DNA of 64,000 nucleotides from Metallyticus violacea (GCA_030762175.1 CM060840.1:37474501-37538500), one strand, 5' to 3'; numbered from the stretch's first letter, positions 1 to 12,439 are shown. Made by a program: numbers and translations. Notes: generated by a model not told the origin, from the sequence alone.

Positions 1-1380
1 TGGTGAGCTATTCCATGCTAGTTGTTCGTATGCTGTTTAAGACACTCTGACTGAATTGTTCTTTGATTACTCCATTTCTCACTGCACTAGTTGCTTCTCG
101 AGAAATTTCCATTTTTCTCTTCCTCTTGCTAATCTGACCAATCTGGACCTGCATGTTCCTTGAACAGGTCTGTCCATCTTCTTCTGGGTCTGTCTTGTGT
201 CCTTTTTCCTATTGAGGGGTTCCACATAGAGATCTTGTAGGTTCATCTATTGTCCCGCATTCTTGCGACGTGACTGCCCCATTGCCATTTGCTTTTGATA
301 GCTATTTGTTTGTTGTCTAAGATAACTGGTTTATTAATACTGTATGTATTTTATCCTTCAAAGCTATTCCCAGTTATTTTAATTTTGTTCTTTATTTTTC
401 TGTTAGTGACCATGTCTGGCCCTGTATTATAGTAATACAGGTTAAACACAGGTTTCATGCGTTTGGAATCTGATATTCTTAGTTAGTGTTTGGTCTAACA
501 ACATAAACTTAAAGAGTCCAAAATGTTCTCTACGTTAATGAGATACTTCCTTGTACTTCTTTTTCCATTTTATCATAAAAGGAAATATGTTGTCCTAGGT
601 ATGTATATTCGCTCACATATATGAGGACTGCTTCATCTATTTTTATCGGGGTTTCAGGTCCGTTTGATATTAGTTGCGTTTTCAGTTTGTTTAGTGACAG
701 ACCTGACTTTTTGCTATGTTCACACAATTGTTTCAGCATAGTTGGTAGCGCTTTTGGTGTTTTGGCGAATAAGACCACATCATCGGCAATTCTCAGATTT
801 GTTAGTCCACTGCCGTTTATGTTGATTCCGAATTTATTATGTCAGTTAATTTTCCTGAATATATGCCCCAATACACAGGAGAAGAGTTTGGAAGAGATTG
901 AATTGCCTTGGTGAACTCCTCTTTCTAGTCGGACTGGTAGTCTTTCTTCTGTTTTTACTTTCGCGAAACTTTGACTGTAGATTTTGTGCTAGGTACGAGT
1001 GTACTTTGCCTCTATTCCTTGAGCTGCCAGAGCGTGTAATATGATTGTATTTTCGACTGAGTCAAAGGCCTTACTATAGTCAATAAAGGCGAGATATAGT
1101 ATTAGATGGAATTCCTCTGCGTTCTCCATTAGCTGGTTTATAGTTTGGAGATGGTCTAATTTGCTGAATCTTGTACGGAGACCTGCTTGTAGTGCTGGTG
1201 AAATTTTGTCCCCACTCTTCGCTATTCTTCTAGTTAAGATTTTTGTAAACAGTTTGTATATACTTGACATCAGGCCGGTTTTCCATTGTTTAGGTATGTC
1301 TTTTGTTTGTAGAATTGCATTGATTAACATACGAAATCGACCCTTACCATTTCAGTAATGCAGAATCTTTGGTTAGCCAT
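1..1380 (-). mobile_element. LINE reverse-transcriptase relic (non-LTR retrotransposon, 3' half of ORF2)
   Basis: Reading the minus strand gives reverse-transcriptase domains in the expected order. The IPKQWKTGL region lies near 1280. Motif A, FIDYSKAFDSV with its catalytic Asp, is encoded at about 1052-1090. Motif C, IADDVVLFA, is encoded at about 764-790. The thumb-like segment YTYLGQHISF follows near 590. Beyond it, degraded sequence near 170-300 (HVARMRDNR, then RPRRRWTD) matches the C-terminal tail typical of insect endonuclease-reverse transcriptase LINEs. Stops and frameshifts break the frame, for example a stop just upstream of motif C near 840-845. The N-terminal endonuclease is not visible upstream of 1380, so the copy is 5' truncated or eroded. 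It runs off or ends near the left edge of the window. It cannot be active. I do not assign a clade. Confidence 0.9.
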
Positions 1381-1810
1381 AATCACAAGAACCAATGTCT
1401 GGTAGTCTTGCTGGATGTAGCAGTACTTCGCAATATTTGTTAAGAACATGGAATAAAGATGGATCTATCAGAGCGTGGTCTGTGTTCACATCTATCCCTC
1501 TCTTGAAAAATTGCATCCACTCATCTTACAATGGTTATATATGGTAGAGTTTCTGTCCCACAAGCCCTAAGGAGCATATTTACTCTTGCAGCTTGCATTT
1601 TTATGAAACATGTTTGTTCATACCTATTGAACATTTTTAGAACGGCAATATTTATAAAAATCAGACAAAATCACTATGTTTTCAAAATAAAGTTATTTTG
1701 AGACTTTCAATATTAAAATTTTGTGAAAAAAGTAGCATAATACGACGGAAAGCCAAGAATTATTTGCACTTTCGTCATACACATCTTTATATATTGTCGC
1801 ACTGCTTTCT
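1381..1810. other. Unassigned sequence between LINE and SINE
   Basis: The part next to the LINE, to about 1560, may hold further eroded ORF2 codons on the minus strand, but no motif is clear. The rest is AT-rich with no recognisable feature. Confidence 0.4.
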
Positions 1811-2100
1811 TTCTTTTTTTTTAATAGTGTTTAACGCCCGTTTTTTATTACTGAGGCACCACAGGCGGTGGACACTGATGATACATGAAATGAAATGAAA
1901 TGATAAATTGGGAAAGGATATTTTTAAGGAAGGAAGCGTTCCAGGCCTAAGTTTAGGGTACCTCCCCGGCATTTGCCAGCTATGAGCACTGAGGAAAACC
2001 TGGAAAAAAACCCAGTCAGGGAGGACTGGCGGGATTCGAACCCCAGACCTCCCGCTCTCGAGTCCGCGCCTTAACGACCTCGGCCACCCGTGGCGGTACA
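1811..2100 (-). repeat. SINE family 1, near full-length copy
   Basis: This minus-strand copy has a tRNA-Ser/Leu-like head at about 2025-2097. It includes an A-box-like GTGGCCGAGGTCGTTAAGG and a B-box-like GGTTCGAATCC. A conserved body (TTTTCCAGGTTTTCCTCAGT, then GGCAAATGCCGGGGAGGTACC) follows, and the copy ends in a poly(A)-like tail read as T on the plus strand at about 1813-1822. An imperfect 11-bp target-site duplication flanks it: CACTGCTTTCT at 1800-1810 and CACTACTTTCT at 2101-2111, with one mismatch. A GAAAT short tandem lies in the body near 1886-1905. SINEs of this kind are transcribed by RNA polymerase III and mobilised by a LINE. Confidence 0.9.
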
Positions 2101-2182
2101 CACTACTTTCTGCACACGTCAGAATTGGCATACTGTGGTCGAAGTTTTACCATCGTGTTATTTTTCTTGTTGTTGTGACAGT

Positions 2183-3165
2183 ATGAAAATGATCGCTCAG
2201 GTAGCAGCGTGCATAAGGGAGGAACAAAGAGCACTGATCCGATTTCTCTAGTCTGAAGGTGCGTCAAGAGAAATTCACCGGAGGTTTTCAACACAACAGG
2301 GGAGTAGTGCTCTACTGCGTAGAAGTGTTGGAGAGCATCAGAACTTTTAAAAGTTGCCGGACAGCGTGACACAGGAATAGAGAGCAGGGCGCCCGTCAAC
2401 CACCAGCACTGGCAAGAAGATTCAACAAACCCAGAAGATGGCACTTACGTACCGAGGAGAGACCAATGATGAGGTAACGTGGAGGTGCTCTCTGCAAATT
2501 AACTCCACTTCCTCAAGAGAGTTTACCGTAAAGTACAAGCGCACATGTATGGAAATCTACCAAAACTTCCTTGACCCCTACTATGATGAAAGCCAGAATG
2601 TTTGAGCAGAATAATCACAGGGAATGAAACATGAACTAGAATCCAAACGCCAAAGTATGTAGTGGAAACATCCAAAATTGCCATCAAAGAAGAAATTCAA
2701 GACCCGTTCTTACGTGGAAAAGATGATGCTAACATTTTATGAGATTCAAAAGAGCTTATATTGGAAGATAACAAGATTTTCAGCCCAACAAACTCAAGGC
2801 AGCAATTCGCACCTAATGCGCCGTGGTCTATTGTTGAAGAGTTGTTGCATGAAAATGCAACTTCACATTCGGCCGGCCAGACCATTGAAACCATCAATCA
2901 TTTGGCTTTCGGGGTTTTGGAACACTGCCTACAGCCCAGATATCGCCTATTTTGACTATCATCTCTTTGGATTGTTCAAAGATGCTTTACGAGGTCGTTG
3001 ATTATCTACAGATGAAGATGTAAGAAAAGCTGTGCATAGATGATTGAGCGACCAATCGAAATCTTTCTTGAAGGGAAAAAGCAAGTTGGTGGATCACTGT
3101 ATAAAGTACATCGAATAAGAAGAAGAATGCAGAAGAATGCTCAACTCCTACGTCTGTGCAAATAA
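2183..3165 (+). mobile_element. Mariner transposase relic A (degraded)
   Basis: Conceptual translation with frameshifts recovers a mariner transposase from N to C terminus. An HTH-region segment EEQRALIRFL is followed by an in-frame TAG near 2252 and then SEGASREIHRRF. Later come KKFKTRSYVEKMMLTF near 2690, LLHENATSHSAGQTIET near 2850, PDIAYFDYHLFGLFKDALRGR near 2940-3000, and a C-terminal LSTDEDVRKAVHR segment with SKSFLKGKSKLV. The first catalytic aspartate (normally in GDETW) reads as Asn in GNET. The second (LLHDNA in the family) reads as Glu. The third (SDYHLF region) is kept. With internal stops as well, the copy is dead. Clear terminal inverted repeats were not found; a SINE lies immediately upstream. 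Confidence 0.88.
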
Positions 3166-4985
3166 ATTGAAAAATAAAAGAGTGAGGGTAATTTTTTTAC
3201 CTTACCCCTTTTAAGATTCCAATGATCGCCGCTACGAACACCGATTCACAACATTAATTTTTGAAGGTTCTAGTATTTTAATTATCAACAGATGAGGATT
3301 TTATTTCCCACATTAGATGGTATATTCTTTAAACATCCTGTATACTATGGACATTTGAAAAAAAAATATTATTGCACAATGTGAATCAGTAAGAGAATAT
3401 AAACTATTACTTTAATTATCTACGTATAGCATACCTTTCTCCAGCTCATCGTTGTTAAGGGGAGACGAATTGTCGAACCGCCCTCATGCATGACGTATCC
3501 CAGACAAAATTCATTTTCTAAAAGATTAGAAGTGTTCATAAAATTAGGTGTTTAAGGTGAAAGTGTTACACCATATACTATTAAAGAACCACGATGTTGC
3601 AAGGAATTATTAGACCTAATATGGTGATTCCAAGGGGGGGGGCAAGCTTTCTGTATTCCTTGTAAATATTGACAGCTAAACACATATAGAAAAGGGTAGG
3701 AATAAGTAAAACTACAAGAACTATGTTACAATTTTGTTTACAATTTCGCCTGTAGGTAATTACGGATAAATTGCATAGCAAAACAGCTCTATAGTGCTGC
3801 ATTCTAAAAGTAGAGGAAAACATGAACTTTTACAAATGAAAAAATACACTTGGTTTAAAGAATAACAGAACTTACATGATTTGCTTTGCTTGTTTGTTTT
3901 TAATTAACAATATTATAGATCAGTGGCGCTAGTAAAGATAAATTTGCTGTTCATGTTGGCTTTCTAAATGACCATAACCTGCAGGCATATTAGAAGGCTG
4001 ATTAAAGCACCATGGTCAATATTGCGGTTATGCTGGCAACAGATATTTACAGAACAGTGAGGTGCACGGTTTGGGCTGTCTCTGATTGGCAGGTGGAGAG
4101 AAACCACAGGAAACAAGAGTTCAAAGGGTATAGTTAGAAATGCAACGTTATGCACGCACACAGTTACAAGTTGTACAGACGCTAAATAATCTGTCAGCAT
4201 TATCAGTGGTTCAACAATGTGGCGACGTTTATTATTACTAGAGAGTAGCTGAGATGAATAATATATACTCTATCTCTTTCACTCTTCAAAGAAATATAAA
4301 TTACTTGTAAAAAGCTTAAAATCGCCCTAACATCAGTTATTTTCAAGTGATATTCTTAATTTTTATAATTATTTGATTCAATAAAACTATAACATTTTAA
4401 AAATGTATTTTGATAGAAATGTTATTTTTAAAGTTCAATCTCATTTTCCAATTGCATTTTAAGGATATTTTACCTATTTAAATTATGCTAATAACACATA
4501 ACGAAACATTTATATAATTGAATCTTTTAGTATGGAAACCATTCACCTCCAAAAATACTTTTTGAGGGGAAACAAAAACGTTCCTCTCATAATAAACGGA
4601 AATAGAGTTTTTTTATTTTATTTTTGGAAAGCCATATCCACGTAATTTCTCCAAATGGCATTAGCATTATGAAATAGAATTACTTGTTTTATTAACTTTT
4701 TTCCTAAAAATTGAAGTTCACTCATTTTAGAGCGATACACTCGTATTAATGAACTACACCGCACTGTTTCAGAGATTGTAGATAAGTAGTATAGCTGTCA
4801 CATGGGCCTTGAGGCCATATATACTCATACCATTCTTATTAACATTCAAAATTTACAATACATATTTACAAAATATGATATTATTTACTATAAGTAATTT
4901 AGTATAATTACACATATATGCATACACGTCCACATACATGCATACCTATACATAAACACACCAATATACATACATTACACGTTTT
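3166..4985. other. AT-rich unassigned DNA
   Basis: No coding motif or repeat family was recognised. A nine-G run lies at 3634-3642. Short ORFs (for example minus-strand 3581-3823 and 3964-4200) show no family signature. The right end (4915-4980) is low-complexity CATA-rich sequence. Confidence 0.5.
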
Positions 4986-4989
4986 GTAT

Positions 4990-5540
4990 GAAAGATTTTA
5001 TAATATTCACAAACATGAATGGCATTCTTACCCCTTCTCCAACTCCCCTCTCTTCGCTATAGCTATTAACCTAATTTGTCGGGTCTTCGCTAGAAATATT
5101 CTTGATTTATCCGTGTAACTCTCGTGCACTAGCTCTTCCCGGCAGACGTTCAAATTTCTGTTGGAATTCAGAAATTGTGGTGGTAAATACTCATTTCTTA
5201 AAAATTTTGTTTCCCTGCATTCTGCCAGAATATGCCTACAGGTATCGCTTTCTCCACAAATTCTTTCCCCGATAGTATTAACTCTTTAATTTCCTTAGCA
5301 TGCCTCTAATCTGAGCCATGCGATACCAGTTCTTTCTTCTCTACCAGACATTTAGATAATCCCAACTCCGCCACACTTGCTCTATTTGAACCTTCAGGTT
5401 AAGCGATACTTCTTCTGCGCATTGAGTCTCAGAGTTTTGCATATCTATATTTCGCAAAGGTGTGTTTAATATCTTCAAACTATTGTGCCTAATATCATCT
5501 CCCCTTAACCAAATTTTGCCTTTTTCATTTTTAGGGAATC
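4990..5540 (-). mobile_element. LINE ORF2 C-terminal relic with zinc-knuckle-like motif
   Basis: On the minus strand, a frameshifted translation gives a segment typical of LINE ORF2 C termini. It contains the motif CGESDTCRHILAEC encoded at 5217-5258, followed by RETKFLRNEYLPPQFLN. The pattern of cysteines followed by HxxxxC matches the C-terminal knuckle of jockey/CR1/L1-like insect LINEs. Preceding sequence (RGMLRKLK near 5300) fits the same region but with frameshifts. Reverse-transcriptase motifs are absent, as expected for a 5'-truncated copy. The 3' boundary is not defined and merges into CATA-rich sequence near 4960. Confidence 0.65.
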
Positions 5541-8500
5541 TATGGACTACGAGAAAAATGAGGGAGTTGTGTTGTTAAAAAACTTGGAATTGAATGCCAT
5601 TGTATAGTTGTATAGTTCACCATAATTGTTTTCAAGATACTGGACTACAATTCGCCATCACCTGGTAAATATAAACATTTCATTTCATTATTAATATAAT
5701 TAATTTAAACATTAAAATGTAAGTAAATATAATTACTTTATATTCAATCAAATTATTTTAAAATATTATGATTTACTTGTAGTCTGAAGTATTATATTAT
5801 ATTATATGTCTGAGAAAATATGTCTTACTTTTAATTGTAGCAACTGTATATTCAATGGAATACAAATAGGCAATTGTTAATAAAAAAGTATTTTAAAGTC
5901 ATTTTACTTTAAACTGCACAGACATTAAAGTACAGAAATAAATTATCAAGGATGAACATTGTGCATTTCTAGTTTCTAGCTTCAGAAATCTTCTTCTAGA
6001 GTATGGTGCTCAATACTGTAGGCTACATTCAAATTTCTTCATAAAAAGGATAACATTAAATTGGTTTTTTGATTGTTCATTGGTATTTTACGAAATATGC
6101 TTACTTTTAATGACACAGTTACTAAAACTTTACCAGGTGCTGAACTCTTGTAAGTAAAGAGAATGTAATTTAAACTTGAAAATGCTCTTTATCTTTGCTT
6201 GTTCTATGAATATTTTAATTATTTTTCATCTTACCCTATTTCTTTCTGGTATGCTTATACCCTACATCCTTACAGTTTTACTGTTTAGTTTTGGAGAAGT
6301 ACTCTCATTTTGTATTATATTTTGTAAAACACCAGTTTTTCCTAATATGCGAGATATATACCAGTATATTTTATATATTGACAAATGCATTTGCATCAAA
6401 AGCACACGCGAAACAATAGACTTTACAATTAGCTTGAAATTAGATTGAATGTTATTTTAGGTTATGGGTATAAGCTCCTAAGTTATAACTACAAATTTCG
6501 TACAAAAGTGTCTAATTTAGTTGCAAAACATGTCATCTTCAAGATATAAACATTTCAGGTATCAGTATTTTCTACATTGAATACGAGGTGACTTGCTTAC
6601 TACTCAAGCGATGCATTTATCTTGGGAGAGGACGAGAGTAATAATTCAATTTGAATAAAATGATCGGTTTTTCTATTTATTGATTCATTCTTAGAATAAA
6701 CCGTAGAAATTTAGTTAGTGATAAGAATGTAACGCATAAAAGTATTTAAAATGCTGTGATATACTAAAAGCAATTGGAAATCAATAAGAGCAGTCTAGTC
6801 ATCTAATAAAGCCAACTGCCTGTCTATTTATTTATTCTAAATAAATATTTTGCACATTTCTCACTAGAAAAAGCATGGAGAAACGTTTTCTAAGTTTCTA
6901 AATAATGTTACAATATCGCAACGGTGGATTCAAGGTGTAAAATGTATAACTAAAGTTTTGTTTTTATTTTTGCTATATTTTATTATTTTGCTGTATAAAC
7001 AAGTCATTTTCAACGCTGAAAGGAGTTAATAGTATTTCTTGGGTATACGCAGTAACGGGATCAATTGTTATTTATTTTCTTCTAGCCTGACACGGTTACT
7101 TGCAACATGCAAGTAAATAAATATTAAATATATATAATGTCAATAATACATCATAGCCTGATTTTGACATTGCTGTGTGTAAATATAAAGTAAAAATAAA
7201 ATAAATAGTTAATACTTTTAAAGTATGTCATTTGATTAATAATCAACATTTTCTGTATTAAACTGCAGTTGGGAAGAATACAATTTTATAAAAATCAGAT
7301 AGCACTGAGTGTCATAAAATTTAGTTTTTATTTTGAGTGTCTCCTTTTAATAGAAACGCTTTTTAGTACAAACTCTCTTAAATTATGTTTCAAAATCAGG
7401 CTATTTATTCGAAACTTCAAAATAAACCTTAAGAATACGTTGTTTGTGTTTCTTTAATGCAATCTTCATGTTTTAAAATCTCAAAAAATATGTAAAAAAG
7501 TGCAGACTTCATATAAAATTGAGAAACATTGACTGAAACCTTTTGAAAGTTTTCTTACAGAAATGCTATATTGTTCCTTTATGATTTTATATTTTTTTCT
7601 TCCAAGTTCAATTTGTTAATTTTTTATAACTTAAACCAAAGACTTTTAAAAGTTTGAACAGTAGATGTTTACATTTTTCATGGAGTATATGAGTAAATAT
7701 TTGTAGATTAACGATGACAACAGAAAAAACTCAGTACATATCAATAGAAACAAAATAAAAAGTAAACTGGTCTATTAATTTGTTCTGTCATAGGATTTCA
7801 TAGTTATCGGAAAAGTGTGTCTTTTATTCAAGTTTACTAATATGTTTGTTAACAATTTTAAATTACACAAAGAAGGGGCCACCAAGTCTGTTTACATGGT
7901 TCAGTTTACCCTTGAGACAAGCGGAATGTATGGATCATTTTATTCACTCTGTTGATAATTGCATTTACATGATGCTTATGTGTCAAAGTACTTGCAATGC
8001 ATAAGGAGAGCTTTTAATATCTAACAACTATGCTCAAAACACAATTTTTAGGATGGTACTTGATGAAAATTAGTTTTGCTTCGCTTCTAAAACAGATTCA
8101 GGCATATCAGGCCTTTTTGTTAGGTTAAAACAAATAATGAATAGCTTTATTTCTTCCTGCTTGTGTTTTAATTAAAAAGAAGCATAGTCTTAAGGCAAGT
8201 TAATAGAACAAAATGCTTTCTTTTCAAGCTCCCACACCGATATTAAGCTTTATACTTCTTTTAAACGAGATTTAAATCAGATTTTTTTTCCTCTGGGTAT
8301 TTCAAATACAGCTGTAAACCTTGTTGTTCAGTAACCTGTTTTTATGTCTTGCGGTTGTTAACCACCGAGGATGGATACACACTTATTACATCCATTTTAC
8401 ATGTGATATACACGTAGGTACGCTAATATACTGCATCATGGTTTACACCAATTTTCTAGCAATTTATCTAGTGGCCAGCGGAGAGATTGGCGGTTTATGA

Positions 8501-9271
8501 GGGAGAGAGATGGAAAACCAACGCATTCATATTTATTGGGAGAGAAAACGAGAAGGTGGTTGCGATGCTTGCTGTTTTTCTTTGTTTATGTTGCTCTGAA
8601 CCAAACCTTAGGTAATTTGCGGTTAAAAATATTATAACCAGGAAAGGATGGAAACTTGTGCACTGATGCCAGGTTGGAATTCAGCTGGGGACGTTTAGAA
8701 TTGAGTGGGCGGGATCACGCTAAATTGCCTGCGTTTTGGTTATCTTCATTATTGATTTTGATGTTTTGTCGTGGATACTTTGGGACTCGAAGAAAAGGTT
8801 TACATAGAAGTTCTAAATATACTACGCCTCATCTTATTACCGCAGACTATATTTGAATTCTTTCTTTGCTTGTGTAGATAGCTTTTAATGAAGATATTAT
8901 AATTATATAATTACAAATCACATATTTTGGCATGTTTTAACAATCGTGCGAAATTGGCAAAATGTTTACATCATTTTTTATAATATGTAGAAAAGTTTTG
9001 TTATCTTATTTAGAGATTTTGTTAATCTGCTTGATGTACCTTAACTTCAATCAGTGTAATATTTCTTTTTGATTGTTAAATAGTTCTTTTTCAAATATAA
9101 AGTTTCTAAAATGCGTGGTTCCAGAGTTCCCCAGTTTTATACCCTGTTAAACAATTAGGACGTTGCAGTGTTTGAAAAAGCTGACATTTAGCACACTAAA
9201 AACATTAATCACAACAAATATTTAGTGCGTTTGCTCTTGATCACCGAGATGGACAAGAAGATGTATATGCC
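5541..9271. other. Long AT-rich unassigned block
   Basis: About 3.7 kb of AT-rich DNA with no recognisable coding motif, repeat family or long hairpin. ORFs of 60-90 codons (for example plus-strand 6176-6448) look like chance open frames in AT-rich sequence; none has a domain signature. Confidence 0.5.
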
Positions 9272-9440
9272 AGATGACCCTTATTCGCCTTCGTTTAAAT
9301 CAAGATAGATTTCCCTACAGTACAATAATTTTCAAGCAAGCAATTGGAATCTAAGGTAAAATATGGGATTTTATGGATTTACATCAATGTACTGCAGGGA
9401 AGTCTATCTTAATTCAAAAGACGGCGCTGGAGGGTCACCT
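9272..9440. repeat. Fold-back inverted repeat, 53-bp imperfect arms
   Basis: The left arm (9272-9324) and the reverse complement of the right arm (9388-9440) align over 53 bp with roughly three quarters identity. Shared blocks include GATGACCCT versus GGTGACCCT and AAGATAGATTTCCCTACAGT versus AAGATAGACTTCCCTGCAGT. The 63-nt spacer is not self-complementary. The flanks do not extend the pairing. It could be a MITE or fold-back transposon remnant, or a hairpin-forming locus. A divergent SINE begins within about 10 bp of its right edge. Confidence 0.75.
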
Positions 9441-9446
9441 GCTATG

Positions 9447-9666
9447 ACAGTAACCTTTTATTACTACTGGGACGTCACAAGCTGTGGAAATTGACGATGC
9501 ATGAGCTGATATAAGCTGGGAAAAAGTAGGCAGTATTCCGGGCCAAGCTTCTATTGATCAGGACTGAGGGAAATCTGAAAAAATTATCAGAAAGGATGGT
9601 CCCTGCAGGACTCGAACCCAGGCCTTTCATTCGTAAACCCTTGCCTTAATGATTTCGGTCACATGT
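9447..9666 (-). repeat. SINE family 1, divergent copy
   Basis: The order of blocks matches the family-1 consensus on the minus strand: TACTACTGGGACG, GGAAATTGACGATGCATGAG, GCTGGGAAAAAGTAGG, TTCCGGGCCAAGCTT, GGACTGAGGGAAATC, then the tRNA-like head GGACTCGAACCCAGGCC to TTAATGATTTCGGTCAC. Divergence and small deletions make it an old copy. Confidence 0.75.
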
Positions 9667-10470
9667 TAATAAATGAAGGATGCTATTTAAGCTTCTAAAA
9701 TAAATAACAAATAAGAAATAAAATCATAGAATGAAGGTTTTTGCACATTCGTACTTAAAACTAAGGGCAAAACATTACTTTGTTTGTTTTATGTATATTT
9801 TAAAAACAAAACCATAAGAATTCTCAGGGTTCTGTTTCCGGTTCTCCATCAGGAATTTGCTCAGTCTCCTAAGAAAAAATTAGAAGCTACGTAATACAAG
9901 TAGCGTTATTCATTTCACGAGACAAGATTACACTCGGGGCTGAAGCTCTAATACTGTGTTTCTTGCAGATACAGTCAACTCTCAGAGCTATAACGGCTTA
10001 CCTACATTCACCATGATCTTAAATCGTGATACAGATGTATTACAAGATTCCGATTGGTGGTGTAAAGGATCAACTCGCAACCATGTGTGATGAAAAATAG
10101 TAAAGATAATGAGAAACAATTTTCAAGGGGCCTGTATCAAAATCATTCTTTCCAAGCATCAAAAATGTATTAAAACTGATAAAAGTGATACCAAATTGGA
10201 TAAATGAATCCAGGAAAGTGGTAGAAAATTCTATTGGATCTTTGTTGAGTCTTGTCAATTTCACCATTATGACAGGAATGTATATTTATAGATCGTCAGA
10301 GTGAAGGTGATATCCGAAATATTATTTATATAAACTGAGAAAAGAAGGGGTCCCGAGCCCTGTGGGACTCCCGTCTTCAATAAAGTGATTCGAGGAAAAC
10401 GGTAAAACAATACTGGGTAGAAAAAGGAAGAAAAAGAGTGAAAATAGAAGGCAAGGAACGGAAAGAAGAA
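9667..10470. other. Unassigned DNA
   Basis: No coding motif or repeat recognised. The right end (10385-10470) is purine-rich. Confidence 0.4.
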
Positions 10471-10729
10471 AAAAATTTTCGAATAGTGTTTAACATCTGT
10501 TTTACTACTGTAGAATCACAGTCGGTGGATAATGACATAAAATGGTAAGTTCGAAGAGGAATTTGGGAAAGAAGCGAGAGAAACTTAAGTTTAGAAAATA
10601 TTTTTGTCATTAGCCATTGATGAGGAATGGAAAAAGACCCCTTTAAGGATTGACAGCCCGACGGGTTTTGAACTACAGACCTGCTGTTAATGAGTGCATG
10701 ACTTAACATCTTCGGCCATCCGTTTCGGT
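10471..10729 (-). repeat. SINE family 1, divergent full-length copy
   Basis: The copy starts with GAATAGTGTTTAACATCTG (tail side) and ends with the head CTTCGGCCATCCGTTTCGGT. Internal blocks (TTTTACTACTG, GGTGGATAATGACAT, AAACTTAAGTTTAG, GATGAGGAATGG, GGGTTTTGAAC) keep family-1 order with many substitutions. A purine-rich A/G run flanks it on both sides, which hides the target-site duplication. Confidence 0.8.
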
Positions 10730-11607
10730 GAAAAAGGGGAAAAAAGGAAAGTAAAAGTAAGCAAAGCTAATTCAGTGTTTCTATTACTAAAGTAGGCACA
10801 ATCACAGCAATTAAAAGTATTTGAACACATGATTGAATGATAGCTACTGCTGATTTTAAAATTAATAATAAAATCTGAATTGAGATGAGAATTGGAAGAA
10901 TATAAAATGTTAATACTTGTATTACCTAATAATTTTAATAATGTTTGAACGTATTAAAACTTAGTTTTTAAGTTTGCGTCGGAATTTTATTTTGTTTTAA
11001 CATCTAAAATGACTCTAAAAAGCGCTCTTCTAATATAAATCAATTTGGAAATGTTTAAATATCTCTGAAACAGTATTCATAGCAATCTTTAAGATGACAT
11101 TTGTCCTGTATTTTGCGCGCACCATCTAAGATGTTTCAAGTTCCAGCATTCTTTATTCTCTCCACTAATTGAATAATTTCCATTACTGAAATACATTCGT
11201 TAATGCAGATTGATGATTGCTTGATGGAAACTATATGAAGACATTTGTTACCATTATTAATTCAACAGTACAACGGTAATTAACGCCCTATGTTGACTGA
11301 TACAAATCTTTTGACGGTATAGTGGGTTGATTTGATGTAAATTACATAGAATACAGAAGTGTTAAAGACATCCTACGTTCACTACGTGAGCCGCTTAAGA
11401 ATTACGATAGAAACCTCTACCCGGCAGTCAGAACTAAACAGAGTTTGTTCCCAATCTCTTGGGACAACACCTGTTTAATCGTGCAACTTGTAGCATATAC
11501 TAGGTATATAAAATTACAAAAGTTAGAAATGTTTTAATATTATACATTGTTATTAAAATTGCAACGCCCATGAGAAATGTTTTAAACCGACCTCACATTT
11601 TCTCAGA
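10730..11607. other. AT-rich unassigned DNA
   Basis: Nothing recognisable. The last part is the 5' flank of the next SINE and of the Tc1-like relic. Confidence 0.4.
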
Positions 11608-11619
11608 AGGAGCGACTGT

Positions 11620-11911
11620 TTTTTTTTTTTTTTTTGAATAGTGTTTAACGCCCGTTTTTACTACTGAGGCACCACAGGCGGTGGACACCGATGATACATG
11701 AGATGAAATGATAAATTGGGAAAGGATATTTTTTTAAGGAAGGAAGCGTTCCAGGCCTAAGTTTAGGTACCTCCCCGGCATTTGCCAGTTATGAAGACTG
11801 AGGAAAACCTGGAAAAAACCCCAGTCAGGGAGGACGGTCCTGGCGGGATTCGAACCGCAGACCTCCCGCTCACGAGTCCGTGCCTTAACGACCTCGGCCA
11901 CCCATGGCGGT
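11620..11911 (-). repeat. SINE family 1, well-preserved copy with perfect 12-bp target-site duplication
   Basis: This is the best-preserved copy of the family. The tail is a run of 16 T on the plus strand at 11619-11634. The body carries the AAACCTGGAAAAAACCCCAG block, and the tRNA-like head ends with GGCCACCCATGGCGGT. AGGAGCGACTGT occurs at 11608-11619 and again at 11912-11923, exactly bounding the element. That is the signature of target-primed insertion. Removing the SINE and one duplicate would restore a continuous 5' flank to the Tc1-like relic that follows. Confidence 0.95.
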
Positions 11912-11924
11912 AGGAGCGACTGTG

Positions 11925-12175
11925 ACTCATCGAAAATATAACAGTAAAACCAGTAGGAGTGTCAATTTGATCGTGGGAGAAAGTGAGGGATGTCATTCCG
12001 AGAAATTGGTACTCGTGTTGGATGATAAGCGTCCACAGTGAAACGAATATCAGATCAGTGGATCTAAGTAGAACGAACACACAAACATGAAGGGTCCCAG
12101 CAGTCCCGTAATACAATCGAACGAGAAGACAGACATCTTTTCCGCATGGCTATTATGAAGCCCTACAATGTGCTG
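11925..12175 (+). mobile_element. Tc1-like transposase N-terminal relic
   Basis: The plus-strand translation gives SFREIGTRVG, then RISDQWI, a stop, VERTHKHEGSQQSRNT and REDRHLFRMAI. This is the paired HTH region of Tc1-like transposases (family pattern of R-x-x-QW, then G-x-RTHRRxGSxRPRxTT, then REDRHLVRxA). The DDE catalytic part is not visible downstream; AT-rich sequence takes over near 12180. A SINE inserted just 5' of it. It is a truncated, non-functional fragment. Confidence 0.75.
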
Positions 12176-12439
12176 CAATTTTAATAGTCAGTAGGTAGGT
12201 TTCTATTGGTACAATCAGCTTTAATCCCATGCATATTGTTGACGTACCTTTTATTAGCAAAATGAACAAGCATCACTTGATATATTATTTTTATTGTAAC
12301 ATCATGTATCATTTTCAGATATAAAATTGATAAAGAAATTAATTATTTAATCCTTACCATTTTCAAACTAATATTCGTATTTGCAATAATGTAATGGTAA
12401 AATAATCACGAAGAGAAGGAGGTTTAATCTTTCTGAGAC

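Noticed and set aside
1787..2131. 114-codon minus-strand frame
   Set aside because: It is the translation of SINE family 1 plus flanks; similar frames recur at other SINE copies only because the repeat is shared.
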